This document shows, piece after piece, positions 28,301 to 35,884 of a DNA stretch of 36,036 nucleotides (positions within the stretch are counted from its first letter, which is position 1; each line of letters begins with the position of its first letter). A program made the position numbers and the translations under genes. This stretch comes from Pseudomonadota bacterium (GTDB taxonomy: Bacteria > Pseudomonadota > Gammaproteobacteria > DASZBR01): the NCBI GenBank assembly GCA_021777765.1, contig JAJYDF010000036.1:1-36036 (forward strand). Reading direction: 5' to 3'. The notes beneath the pieces are model-generated. The model searched no databases. It was given only the letters and a program-made list of their open reading frames with translations, and had not been told where the DNA came from.

Positions 28301-28838
28301 CACCTTACATCAACACTATAAAAAAGCATTAACAGAACAACAAAAAGGATTATTTACTGTTACTAGTTTGCCAAAACAAAAAATGATAGAAACCGCTGAA
28401 TATTGTTTATTACAAATTGGCCATGCTATGCAACTGCTTAATCAAATAGCTAAACAAAATCATATTACTCAGGTAGTTGATTTGCGACAAAAAGCAGATT
28501 ATGCCGCTGAGATAAAAATGTTAATTATCATTATAGGGAAATACGCAGGTATATTAAAAGAAAGACATAGCCAATCATTTGAAAAAATACAATTGGCTTT
28601 GACACAGACTGATAATAATTATTTTGAAAAACTCATTAAATTATCAAAAAATTTAAGACACCCTTTAAAAAATATCAATTCACAAAATGATGTAATTCCT
28701 ATTTGGAATATCTTTAAAATAGCCGTAGGAGAAGATGGACATAAATTGGCTTATCATTTGGTAGAAAACCCAATAAGTTATTTAGTGAAGAGACCTGCTG
28801 AGAGGGCGCCTTGTCAAGTTAGTGTGATGTGTAATTAG
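25377..28838 (+). CDS. Large Sel1-repeat and helical protein, effector candidate
   Basis: 1153 residues. About 170-370 hold Sel1-like (TPR-type) helical repeats: EFTHAAQKGHAFAMAYLGIM, WFKKAAALGIAEALLQLGFL, VCKKAAQLGLRTAMNHLGWL and WYEKAVVLGDKESVERLE. About 380-430 and 560-720 are charged helical and coiled-coil-like. About 725-815 is a Pro/Thr/Ser-rich linker, and 820-1153 is another helical domain without known motifs. No signal peptide or membrane segment is seen. Sel1 repeats bind proteins and are common in secreted factors of Legionella and Coxiella. It starts 384 bp from vgrG in the opposite direction, so a type VI cargo or a second-system effector are both possible. The C-terminal function is not recognised. 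Confidence 0.82.
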   Translation: MQLMNEIRTQLDKAIAGDDKSYTRFRLELVRSDNLGRWQFIDTLQYLCEQSKVSQSNKLMTCAPELLVDLCEFLSSCEGISEEQFPIDYFKELMIQASDNGHIGAQTGLLILNNNKNEKSCMSPEESTQYNAKYNIMNDKTSHDHFYMGIVYYYKTMPERFSDDQCDENAVSEFTHAAQKGHAFAMAYLGIMYTDKRAERELKSTEIRIQKSIQWFKKAAALGIAEALLQLGFLYIGQRRLNIENFITPSPDSTMDPILYDYYKTHKAATMVKDSYPEVYSVCKKAAQLGLRTAMNHLGWLHEDKLSILYPSDVERLQIAIEWYEKAVVLGDKESVERLELVYTDAAKLSEPSAAKKLADIYFNGRSIDRLPEKLQMEKAKYNYQLALQNYIKQKNKDKIHEVELCLAKTEEKLKRIEFQNTHLKKITALFFKNNWQYDKTSKEWKMVCELLPAHDISVNVCVALNKISEYSHVHTITVDNQEKIKLELVNKLIGFLTVKCKLKNVHVDAQGFFCIKIDHAIDDKSYKYINQLAIWYYQQSKEYYAEKNANDAKQLHEQFNKIKYEVSDLLKIIASYINECDPLIHSDVLTIIERAKHRSQNVAGVFKQLASKVVNLSQSIIPSLEKYKRRSGELENNINEYIKEYDKLIILSDEQYQTISVRINEIISGLHLCKEELVNLLSKLEREDCKDKKVKLMEAITEFERKFDNDEIEHDVARTPNQQANNTQQRSALETETYVTPTVKVEGQSNLITSSELTTEVTPLHPPAPRAAALEIVVHNPNFTPVFQTSTITSPGAAPRYHDNRNAFFNNTTHRIPVQEPSELTNCQLLEKMKEFCGLYRIQCQRYLQAEKNNDNTEMLKARYNISLNLLYICHGIWLIILSLDQKSVEPFRLVYDQLRTSVRDTRSILAKLPQDYITIDLLKSGEVIARDETFELIDKIININESITSSSTTLTVDSLKSNLISLTQIFRFTTLHQHYKKALTEQQKGLFTVTSLPKQKMIETAEYCLLQIGHAMQLLNQIAKQNHITQVVDLRQKADYAAEIKMLIIIIGKYAGILKERHSQSFEKIQLALTQTDNNYFEKLIKLSKNLRHPLKNINSQNDVIPIWNIFKIAVGEDGHKLAYHLVENPISYLVKRPAERAPCQVSVMCN

Positions 28839-28887
28839 CATATTAGTGCTTGATGTATAAAGATTATATGCTTAGTAAAACGACTAA

Positions 28888-31800
28888 TTACTTCAGAATA
28901 TTTAAAATATGTTCAACATTCTCAAATCTTTTTTCAGCGGTTGTTTGCTCAAAATAAAAGCGTAATCGATCTGGGCCATCTAATTTATATCTTTTGGGGT
29001 ATTGCTGTATTAATTGAATTATTTTCATGGGGTCTATAGACGGTTGAGGTACAAATTCAATTCTCCCACCGCTCACATTGGCATCAATTTTGTGAATACC
29101 CAATGGATTTGCGAGTAATTTGATATTGGTAATATGAAATAAATTTTTCACTGCATCAGGTAATAATCCAAATCGATCAATAAATTCCACTTGTAGCTCG
29201 TGTAATTCATCATTAGATTGTGCATTTGCAACGCGTTTATACAAAATAAGTCGAGTATGTGGATCAGGAACATATGTGGTGGGAATTAATGCAGGAATTT
29301 GTAAATCAATTTCTGCGCCTATTTGTAATGGTTTTTCCAGTTCAGGTTCTTTACCTGATTTTAATGCGTGAATAGCGCGATCTAATAATTCCATATATAA
29401 ACTAAAACCAACGGCCTGAATATTACCACTTTGTTGTTCGCCTAATAATTCTCCAGCACCGCGAATTTCTAAATCATGTGTTGCTAATGTAAAGCCTGAT
29501 CCTAATTCTTCTAATGCGGAAATGGCATCTAATCGTTTTTGTGCATCCGTTGTAATTGCTTGTGGCGGTGGTGTTAATAAATAAGCATACGCTTGGTGAT
29601 GTGAGCGTCCCACTCGGCCTCGTAATTGATGCATTTGTGCTAATCCTAATTTATCGGCGCGATCCATAATGATGGTATTTGCCGCTGGAATATCAATACC
29701 TGTTTCAATAATAGTGGTACAAACTAAAACATTAAAACGATGGTGATAAAAATCTTTCATGATCATTTCGAGTTCACGTTCGCGCATTTGTCCATGTGCA
29801 ACACCTATACGTGCTTCGGGGACTAATTGTTTTAATTCTTCTGCAATAGGTTGAATGGTATCAACGGAATTGTGTAAAAAATACACCTGACCACCACGTA
29901 ATATTTCACGCAAAATTGCTTCGCGGATTAATGAGTCATTACGCATATGAACAAATGTTTTTATGGCTAAACGACGCGCAGGTGGTGTTGCAATTAATGA
30001 TAAATCTCTGATGCTAGACATGGCCATATTTAACGTACGCGGAATTGGTGTTGCAGTCAGAGTTAAAATATCCACTTCTGCGCGCAATTGTTTTAATTTT
30101 TCTTTTTGTTGTACACCAAAACGGTGTTCTTCATCAATGATGACTAATCCTAAATTTTTGAAATGGATATCAGGTTGTAATAATTTATGGGTACCAATAA
30201 TAATATCCACTTTGCCTTCTTTTAATTGCGTAATAATTTTTGCTTGTTCAGCGTTACTACGGAATCGCGATAACATTTCCACTCTGATTGGCCAATCCGC
30301 AAAACGATCGGAGAAATTTTGAAAGTGTTGTTGCGCTAATAACGTGGTAGGTACCAAAATGGCCACTTGTTTTCCTGCTTGGACTGCAATAAATGCCGCA
30401 CGCATGGCAACTTCTGTTTTACCAAATCCTACGTCACCACAAATTAAGCGATCCATGGGTTTTGCAGAAACCATATCTTCAATAACTTGTTGTATGGCTT
30501 GTTGTTGATCCGGTGTTTCTTCAAAAGGAAATGCGGCTGAAAAAGATCGGTATTGTTCATCCGGTGTTTGATATTTAAAACCAGGACGGGCTGCTCTGAT
30601 AGCATATAAATCTAATAATTCTGCTGCGACATCTTTAATTTGTTCAGCCGCTTGTCGTTTTGCTTTTTGCCATACATCAGTACCTAAACGATTAATTGGA
30701 GCATTTTCTAAATCAGTACCACTATAACGACTGATATAATGTAATGACGCAACGGGTACATATAATTTATCGCCACCCGCATATTCAATGGTTAAATATT
30801 CTGCTTCATAATTATTAACTTGTAATATTTGTAAACCTTGATAACGGCCTACACCATGATCGATATGGACAACCGCTGCACCAATATTTAATTCCGCTAA
30901 ATTCCTAACAATAATATCACTGTCAAATGTGCGTTGTTTGCGACGTCGTTGTTGTAATACTTGTGTACCAAATAATTGTGTTTCTGCAAATATGATTATC
31001 GCTGGATCGGTTAATGATAATCCCATTTCTAATGGTGCAATAGTTAAATTTAATCGATTTTGATTCTGTAAAAAATCAGACCAACTATTTACAACGGTGG
31101 GATTAATATTGCCAGATTTTAATAAATCAATTAATGCTTCACGTCGGCCAGCACTTTCTGCACAAAATAAAATTCTTGATTGCGTGTTAAGCAGAAAAGT
31201 TTTTAATGCGTGTAATGGATCATCTGCTTTATGATCAACTAAACAAATGGGGGGTGGTTGTGTTGCAAAATTAAATGATCCTGCTTTTTCAGTGATGGGA
31301 TCTTGCTCACAAAAAATTTGTGCAAATTGATTGGCATGATAAAAAATATCACTGACATTCAAGAAAATTTCAGTCGGAGGCAAGATAGGATATGTCACAT
31401 CGTAACGACGTTGTTCATATCGTTCTTGAATTTCCGTCCAGAAAGATTCACCCGCGGAATTTAAATCCCCTAAGCGCAAAATAACACTATGGGCTGGTAA
31501 ATAATCAAATAATGTAGCGCTTTGTTCAAAAAATAATGATAAAAAATATTCAATACCCGGCGCACTTAAACCGTCACTCACACTTTGATAAACAGAATGG
31601 TGAATAGGATTTCCAGAAAAATGATTGCGCCAATTTTGTCTAAATAAACTGATTGCTTGTTCTGTTAATGGATATTCACGCGCCGGCAATAATGCAATTT
31701 CATCGATTTTATCTAGTGATCGTTGATTTTCTGGATCGAAAGTGCGAATGCTATCAATGTCTTGATCAAATAAATCAATGCGAAAGGGTACATCACTGCC

Positions 31801-32337
31801 CATGGGAAAAACATCTAATATGGAACCACGAACAGCAAATTCTCCAGGTGAAATAACTTGTGCTACAGCTTGATAGCCACATCTTGTAAATCGAAGACGG
31901 ATTTCATCTACATTAATGCGCTCACCGGTTTTAACGGTAAAACTATTTCCTTCAATATAATTGCGTGGTGCAATTCTTTTCATTAGTGTCGAGAGTGACA
32001 CTAAAACAATACCGCGTTGTAAATTAGGTAATTGCGATAACACATGCAAACGTTGTGAAATCAAATCTTGGTGTGGTGAAAAAGTATCATAAGGTAAGGT
32101 TTCCCAATCGGGGAAAGTTAAAATAGAAAAAGAATTATCGCCATTAAAAAAATTTAATTCATCTTCTAGCCGAGTTGCTGTCAGGGTATCTGATGTAATG
32201 ACAACCAGTGGGCCAGTGAATTTTAATGCGGCATTATAGATGGCTAAACTCATACTGCTGCCGAATAAATTGCCCCAGCTAATTTTGTCGTTTTTATTTT
32301 GTGGGATTGGTGGTGATAATGGGTTTGATTGGTTCAT
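28888..32337 (-). CDS. mfd: Transcription-repair coupling factor Mfd
   Basis: 1149 residues from ATG 32337, nearly the E. coli length. The reading frame extends to 32469, but the extra 44 residues are encoded partly by the short repeat and are unlike Mfd. Order: UvrB-like N-terminal region, RNA-polymerase-interacting CarD-like domain (GAAVVHIDHGVGRYQGL), then the RecG-like helicase with Walker A GDVGFGKTEVA, DEEHRFG box and TATPIPRTLNMAM, motif VI QLRGRVGRS, and a C-terminal TRCF domain. Mfd removes RNA polymerase stalled at DNA damage and recruits UvrA. The domains look intact. It is divergent from the permease gene. The ribosome site before ATG 32337 is weak. Confidence 0.96.
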   Translation of the reverse strand: MNQSNPLSPPIPQNKNDKISWGNLFGSSMSLAIYNAALKFTGPLVVITSDTLTATRLEDELNFFNGDNSFSILTFPDWETLPYDTFSPHQDLISQRLHVLSQLPNLQRGIVLVSLSTLMKRIAPRNYIEGNSFTVKTGERINVDEIRLRFTRCGYQAVAQVISPGEFAVRGSILDVFPMGSDVPFRIDLFDQDIDSIRTFDPENQRSLDKIDEIALLPAREYPLTEQAISLFRQNWRNHFSGNPIHHSVYQSVSDGLSAPGIEYFLSLFFEQSATLFDYLPAHSVILRLGDLNSAGESFWTEIQERYEQRRYDVTYPILPPTEIFLNVSDIFYHANQFAQIFCEQDPITEKAGSFNFATQPPPICLVDHKADDPLHALKTFLLNTQSRILFCAESAGRREALIDLLKSGNINPTVVNSWSDFLQNQNRLNLTIAPLEMGLSLTDPAIIIFAETQLFGTQVLQQRRRKQRTFDSDIIVRNLAELNIGAAVVHIDHGVGRYQGLQILQVNNYEAEYLTIEYAGGDKLYVPVASLHYISRYSGTDLENAPINRLGTDVWQKAKRQAAEQIKDVAAELLDLYAIRAARPGFKYQTPDEQYRSFSAAFPFEETPDQQQAIQQVIEDMVSAKPMDRLICGDVGFGKTEVAMRAAFIAVQAGKQVAILVPTTLLAQQHFQNFSDRFADWPIRVEMLSRFRSNAEQAKIITQLKEGKVDIIIGTHKLLQPDIHFKNLGLVIIDEEHRFGVQQKEKLKQLRAEVDILTLTATPIPRTLNMAMSSIRDLSLIATPPARRLAIKTFVHMRNDSLIREAILREILRGGQVYFLHNSVDTIQPIAEELKQLVPEARIGVAHGQMRERELEMIMKDFYHHRFNVLVCTTIIETGIDIPAANTIIMDRADKLGLAQMHQLRGRVGRSHHQAYAYLLTPPPQAITTDAQKRLDAISALEELGSGFTLATHDLEIRGAGELLGEQQSGNIQAVGFSLYMELLDRAIHALKSGKEPELEKPLQIGAEIDLQIPALIPTTYVPDPHTRLILYKRVANAQSNDELHELQVEFIDRFGLLPDAVKNLFHITNIKLLANPLGIHKIDANVSGGRIEFVPQPSIDPMKIIQLIQQYPKRYKLDGPDRLRFYFEQTTAEKRFENVEHILNILK

Positions 32338-32412
32338 TGTTTTAACGATTATTCGGTTGTTAAAGGATGGAAAAAGACGGTATTCTAGCGTGTTATGATG
32401 CAATTGACTATG

Positions 32413-32524
32413 CCCCGAAGGGGAGAAGGTGCCTTCGGTAGATGAGGGGGGGTAAGAGGTTTTACACATTTATTTAACACACCCTCATCTACCGAAGGCA
32501 CCTTCTCCCGCAAGCGGGAGAAGG
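32413..32524. repeat. Inverted pair of short intergenic repeats
   Basis: A 28-bp sequence beginning GGGAGAAGGTGCCTTCGG (32421-32448) is repeated exactly in inverted orientation at 32482-32509, 33 bp apart. The right copy adds the hairpin CCTTCTCCCGC / GCGGGAGAAGG (32501-32524); the left has a degenerate CCCCGAAGGGG instead (32413-32423). A third relative lies at 34469-34512. The pair sits between the divergent mfd and permease genes and underlies the false N-terminal extension of Mfd. Confidence 0.85.
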
Positions 32525-32532
32525 AAAAAAAT

Positions 32533-32586
32533 ATGCGCTTCGATTTTTCTTTCACCAAAGAAAAAAATAAAGGAATTATATTCTAA
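32533..32586 (+). CDS. 17-residue leader ORF before the permease
   Basis: It reads MRFDFSFTKEKNKGIIF, stopping two bases before the permease ATG. AAGGA (32521-32525), derived from the repeat, is a suitable ribosome site. It contains a hairpin, TTTTTCTTT (32544-32552) with AAAGAAAAA (32557-32565). The permease's own AAGGA (32570-32574) is about 14 bases from its ATG, so coupled translation is plausible. It could also be chance. Confidence 0.3.
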   Translation: MRFDFSFTKEKNKGIIF

Positions 32587-32588
32587 TC

Positions 32589-34451
32589 ATGAAAATCTAT
32601 AAATTTTTATTAGGAAAACCCTTCGCTAGCAAAGAATTAAAAGATCAACGCTTGCGCAAATTAAAAGCATTGCCGGTATTTTCATCTGATGCATTATCTT
32701 CAGTTGCGTATGCGACAGAAGAAATATTGCGAGTCTTGATATTAGCTGGTGCATCAGCTCTGACATTTTCAATTCCCATTGCGTTTGCGATTTGTGGTTT
32801 GATTATTATTTTAGGCGCTTCTTATTGGCAAACCATACATGCTTATCCCAATGGTGGTGGTGCGTTTACCGTCGCGAGTGAAAATTTAGGCATGTGGCCA
32901 AGTTTGCTTGCAGCGGCGGCGTTATTAATCGATTATATTTTGACGGTTGCTGTGAGTGTTTCCGCTGGTGTTCGTGCTGTAACCTCGGCATTTCCTACTT
33001 TATTACCATACACGGTATTGTTATGTTTATTATCAGTAGCGATAATTGCTATTCTTAATTTGCGCGGTGTACGTGAATCAGCAACGGCATTCGCTTTTCC
33101 TACCTATGCTTTTGTTATTTTAATATTGATTTTAATTGGTACAGGTTTGTACCAATATCTTAGTGGTGCAATTATTCCAGCACCGCCCCTGAATCCAGCG
33201 CATTTAGCGCAGCATCCGGCATTAACAACAATAAGTATTTTATTAATATTGCGCGCCTTTTCTGCTGGGTGTACTGCATTAACGGGTATCGAATGTGTGG
33301 CAAATGGTGTGCCTGTTTTTGAGGAACCGGTAACACGAAATGCCAGTCAAACATTGCTTATTTTGGCATTTTTATTAACAGTCATGTTTTTTGGGATCAC
33401 TTATTTAGCACAAATTCTGCATCTTCATCCTGAAGTCAATCAAAGTTTATTATCAATATTAGGACATTATATTTTAGGCAATGGTGTATTTTATTACGCG
33501 TTGCAGGGCGCGACGATGTTAATTTTATTATTAGCAGCAAATACTTCTTTTGCAGGATTTCCACGTTTAGCATCGGTGTTAGCGGAAAAAAGTTTCTTAC
33601 CAATACAATTAAAAAATTTAGGTGATCATTTATCATTTTCTAACGGTATTGTGTTGTTAGCGGTGATATCTGGAATACTCATTATTTTATTTCATGGTGA
33701 TACGCATGCATTAATTCCACTTTATGCTGTGGGAGTTTTTACTGCATTTTGTATGTCGCAATTAGGCATGGTTTTTCATTGGCTGAGACTAAAAACAAAA
33801 GCATGGTATTTGAAAGCGGCAATTAACGGTTTGGGATTTATTACGACTAGTACTGCATTATTAGTCATTATTGAAAGTAAATTTTTAGAAGGTGCTTGGT
33901 TAGTCATATTATTTGTGCCAGTTTTATTAATGATGTTTTATAAAATTCATCAGCATTATATTTGGGCTGAACGTCAACTGGCGATGACATTAACACAGGC
34001 AAAAGAATATTTGCGAAAAAATGAAGGAATAAAACAAAAAGTCATATTACCTATTGCGCGCATTCATCGTGGCACACTAGCTGCTTTAAATTTTGCTCAA
34101 TCTGTTTCTGATGATGTGAAAGCGGTGTCAATCAATTTAAATCAAACAGACACTGATCAATTAATCAAAGATTGGGAAAGTTTGGAATCAGATGTTCCAT
34201 TACATATTTTAGAATCACCTTATCGTTCAGCGGTATTACCCTTATTGCGTTTTATCAATAAAGAAGATTTGCGTGAACCACAACGGGGTTTATGTATGTT
34301 AGTGTTACCCGAAGCAATACCTTCTAAATGGTGGCATGAATTATTACATAATCAGCGTGCTATGTTATTAAAAGCATCATTATTTTATAATCGTAAACAT
34401 GCAGGGGAAACAAGAATTTTTGTTGATGTGCCATATCAATTGGGTGAATAG
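32589..34451 (+). CDS. KimA-like APC-superfamily permease (potassium or amino acids)
   Basis: 620 residues: about twelve transmembrane segments in the first ~460, then a ~150-residue cytoplasmic domain. By recall it resembles Bacillus subtilis KimA (YdaO): LSSDALSSVAYATEEIL, a region like the AYPxGGGAyxVa motif (AYPNGGGAFTVASENLG), LLIDYILTVAVSVSAGVRAV, SAGCTALTGIECVANGVPVF, LAANTSFAGFPRLA, and a tail ending WWHELLHNQRAMLLKASLFY. KimA imports potassium with protons and is inhibited by c-di-AMP in Firmicutes; whether this protein carries potassium or amino acids is not settled by sequence. The start follows the leader ORF by two bases. It is divergent from mfd and precedes the inhibitor gene by 69 bp, with a short repeat between. 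Confidence 0.85.
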   Translation: MKIYKFLLGKPFASKELKDQRLRKLKALPVFSSDALSSVAYATEEILRVLILAGASALTFSIPIAFAICGLIIILGASYWQTIHAYPNGGGAFTVASENLGMWPSLLAAAALLIDYILTVAVSVSAGVRAVTSAFPTLLPYTVLLCLLSVAIIAILNLRGVRESATAFAFPTYAFVILILILIGTGLYQYLSGAIIPAPPLNPAHLAQHPALTTISILLILRAFSAGCTALTGIECVANGVPVFEEPVTRNASQTLLILAFLLTVMFFGITYLAQILHLHPEVNQSLLSILGHYILGNGVFYYALQGATMLILLLAANTSFAGFPRLASVLAEKSFLPIQLKNLGDHLSFSNGIVLLAVISGILIILFHGDTHALIPLYAVGVFTAFCMSQLGMVFHWLRLKTKAWYLKAAINGLGFITTSTALLVIIESKFLEGAWLVILFVPVLLMMFYKIHQHYIWAERQLAMTLTQAKEYLRKNEGIKQKVILPIARIHRGTLAALNFAQSVSDDVKAVSINLNQTDTDQLIKDWESLESDVPLHILESPYRSAVLPLLRFINKEDLREPQRGLCMLVLPEAIPSKWWHELLHNQRAMLLKASLFYNRKHAGETRIFVDVPYQLGE

Positions 34452-34468
34452 CACATTTTGTTTTTTTT

Positions 34469-34512
34469 CCTTCTCCCGCTTGCGGGAGAAGGTGCCGAAG
34501 ACGGATGGGGGG
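34469..34512. repeat. Short intergenic hairpin repeat, third copy
   Basis: CCTTCTCCCGC (34469-34479) pairs with GCGGGAGAAGG (34482-34492), followed by TGCCGAAGACGGATGGGGGG, the diverged tail of the repeat seen at 32413-32524. The run of G at its end could act as the ribosome site for the inhibitor gene. Confidence 0.8.
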
Positions 34513-34520
34513 TATTTAAT

Positions 34521-34937
34521 ATGTTAACTCGTAATTTGATTTTAATGCTGATATTAATGTTATTTTTTATAAGCAAATCATTTGCTGATCAAAATAAACA
34601 ACAAATCCCAGTCTACACAGACTCAAGCCAATCAATCACTATCACACCAAATTCTCCCGAATTTAAAATTCAATTAAAAGCAAATCCAACCACTGGCTAC
34701 ACCTGGAATACTAAAAAATATGATCAAAATTTATTAACTTTAGTAAATTATCGATATTTATCACCCCATATACAAATGCCCGGTGCAGGTGGAATCTCAG
34801 AATGGGATTTTAAAGCAAAAGCAGCATTTTTTGTAAAATCGCAATCAACAGAAATTAATTTGCTATATGCACGTCCTTGGGATTTAAGTGACAATCCAAC
34901 CAATCTGCAATTTACGGTGATGAGCAAAATAAATTGA
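34521..34937 (+). CDS. Chagasin-family (I42) cysteine-protease inhibitor
   Basis: 138 residues from ATG 34521. The frame is open from 34458, but those 21 residues come from the repeat. Residues 1-22 form a signal peptide (hydrophobic core LILMLILMLFF, then SKSFA before the mature part), so the product is periplasmic or secreted. The three inhibitory loops of chagasin-type proteins are present in order: NPTTGYTW (55-62), GAGG (88-91) followed by WDF, and ARPWD (117-121). These wedge into the active site of papain-like proteases. The target could be host lysosomal cathepsins or an own enzyme such as the NlpC-like proteins here; neither is shown. It may be co-transcribed with the permease. Confidence 0.9.
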   Translation: MLTRNLILMLILMLFFISKSFADQNKQQIPVYTDSSQSITITPNSPEFKIQLKANPTTGYTWNTKKYDQNLLTLVNYRYLSPHIQMPGAGGISEWDFKAKAAFFVKSQSTEINLLYARPWDLSDNPTNLQFTVMSKIN

Positions 34938-34948
34938 TATGAGATCTT

Positions 34949-35229
34949 CTATGTTCCCTCAAGCATTTTAATTCTATCTGTAATTGGCGGATGAGAATAA
35001 AACCATATTACGAAATAGATATCAGCATTCATTGGTACGAAATTCAAATGACTAAGATGTCGTAACGATCTCGCTAAATCTAATGCATATCCAGATTTTG
35101 CAGCGAAAAAATCTGCGTTATGTTCAAAATGACGTGATATATAATTTATTAACGGCAGGACAATAAATGTCAAAATGGGCATTAAAATATATACAATGGC
35201 AAATATACCATACGGTGTAGTAATTATAG
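34949..35229 (-). pseudogene. Ste24-like M48 metalloprotease, C-terminal fragment
   Basis: About 94 residues of the end of a CAAX-protease-type M48 peptidase: a hydrophobic segment, then YISRHFEHNADFFAAKSGYA, which matches the Ste24 segment with the third zinc ligand region (SRRFEFQADAFA; here HNAD replaces the usual E..AD context), and FYSHPPITDRIKML, the SHPP..eR end motif. The HExxH zinc motif and all N-terminal membrane helices are missing because the IS66-like element begins at about 35230. Up to 16 further codons to a GTG at 35278 are encoded by the element. It cannot be active. Confidence 0.83.
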
Positions 35230-35256
35230 GTAAGTTACGCGCAGAGTGACAAGGTA

Positions 35257-35595
35257 ATGCAGTACCATCTGGAGTCACGATAAGAAATATTTTGCGAAGA
35301 GCAACAAATCAAAGAAACCCATTTAAAATATTGGTGTTATCAACTTTATAACACAGCTAGTATAAAAGTATTGCAAGAACCATCAAATAATTACAAATAC
35401 AAACCACAATTTATACCTATTGCGTTATCCACATCATCGAACATGAAATCAGATAATTCAGCTGACGAAAATCAAATTGAATTAGTCATAGAAAAAAGCT
35501 ATTTCATTCGATTAAAAAAACATTTTGATGAACAACAGTTGTTAAGATTGATTCAATTATTAAAGGGACAAGTTGATGTTAATGCTCGCTCCTAA
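35257..35595 (+). pseudogene. tnpA: IS66 tnpA (OrfA) with early in-frame stop
   Basis: From ATG 35257 (AAGG just upstream) the frame reads MQYHLESR, then TAA at 35281-35283, then EIFCEEQQIKETHLKYWCYQ, which fits the FC...I....YW core of IS66 OrfA. The rest runs to 35595 with the typical IELVIEKSYFIRLKKHFDE end. Without the stop it would be 112 residues, the normal size. CAA to TAA would explain the stop. Its end overlaps tnpB, as usual in IS66. Confidence 0.72.
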
Positions 35596-35884
35596 TACAC
35601 GTATTTATATCGCAACAGAGCGTGCGGATATGCGTAAATCAGTAGATGGTTTAAGCCTATTAGTGCAAGAGACATTAAATCAGAATGCATTATCAGGACA
35701 TTTATTTGTATTTGCTAATAAAAGAGGAGACAAAATAAAAATATTGTACTGGGATCGTAATGGATTTTGCTTATGGTACAAGCGCCTTGAAAAGAGTAGA
35801 TTTCGAATACCAAAAATACAAGGTTCTGTATTCAATGTTAATATAACAGCAAGAACAAATAACGGAACAACAAAATATAATTAA
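35576..35884 (+). pseudogene. tnpB: IS66 tnpB (Orf2), C-terminally truncated
   Basis: About 102 residues. It has the IS66 Orf2 signature: NTRIYIATERADMRKSVDGL, LSGHLFVFANKRGDKIKILY, WDRNGFCLWYKRLEKSRFRI. The last ~20 residues after RIPK are unlike the family and come from reading out of frame into tnpC, so a deletion joins the two genes at about 35815-35845. ATG 35576 or 35582 could start it; both overlap the tnpA end. Confidence 0.8.

Noticed and set aside
29963..30322. 119-codon frame opposite mfd
   Set aside because: Antisense to the helicase motifs of Mfd; composition follows the codon structure of the sense gene.
32338..32469. 44-residue N-terminal extension of Mfd
   Set aside because: The extension is encoded partly by the intergenic repeat and partly by AT-rich non-coding DNA; from ATG 32337 the protein has the normal Mfd length.
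32501..32530. CCTTCTCCCGC hairpin as an intrinsic terminator
   Set aside because: On the + strand it is followed by A, not T, and the T-run on the - strand precedes the stem; the same holds for the copy at 34469.
34458..34520. 21-residue N-terminal extension of the chagasin-type inhibitor
   Set aside because: It is encoded by the hairpin repeat and would place the signal peptide internally; ATG 34521 begins a normal signal peptide.
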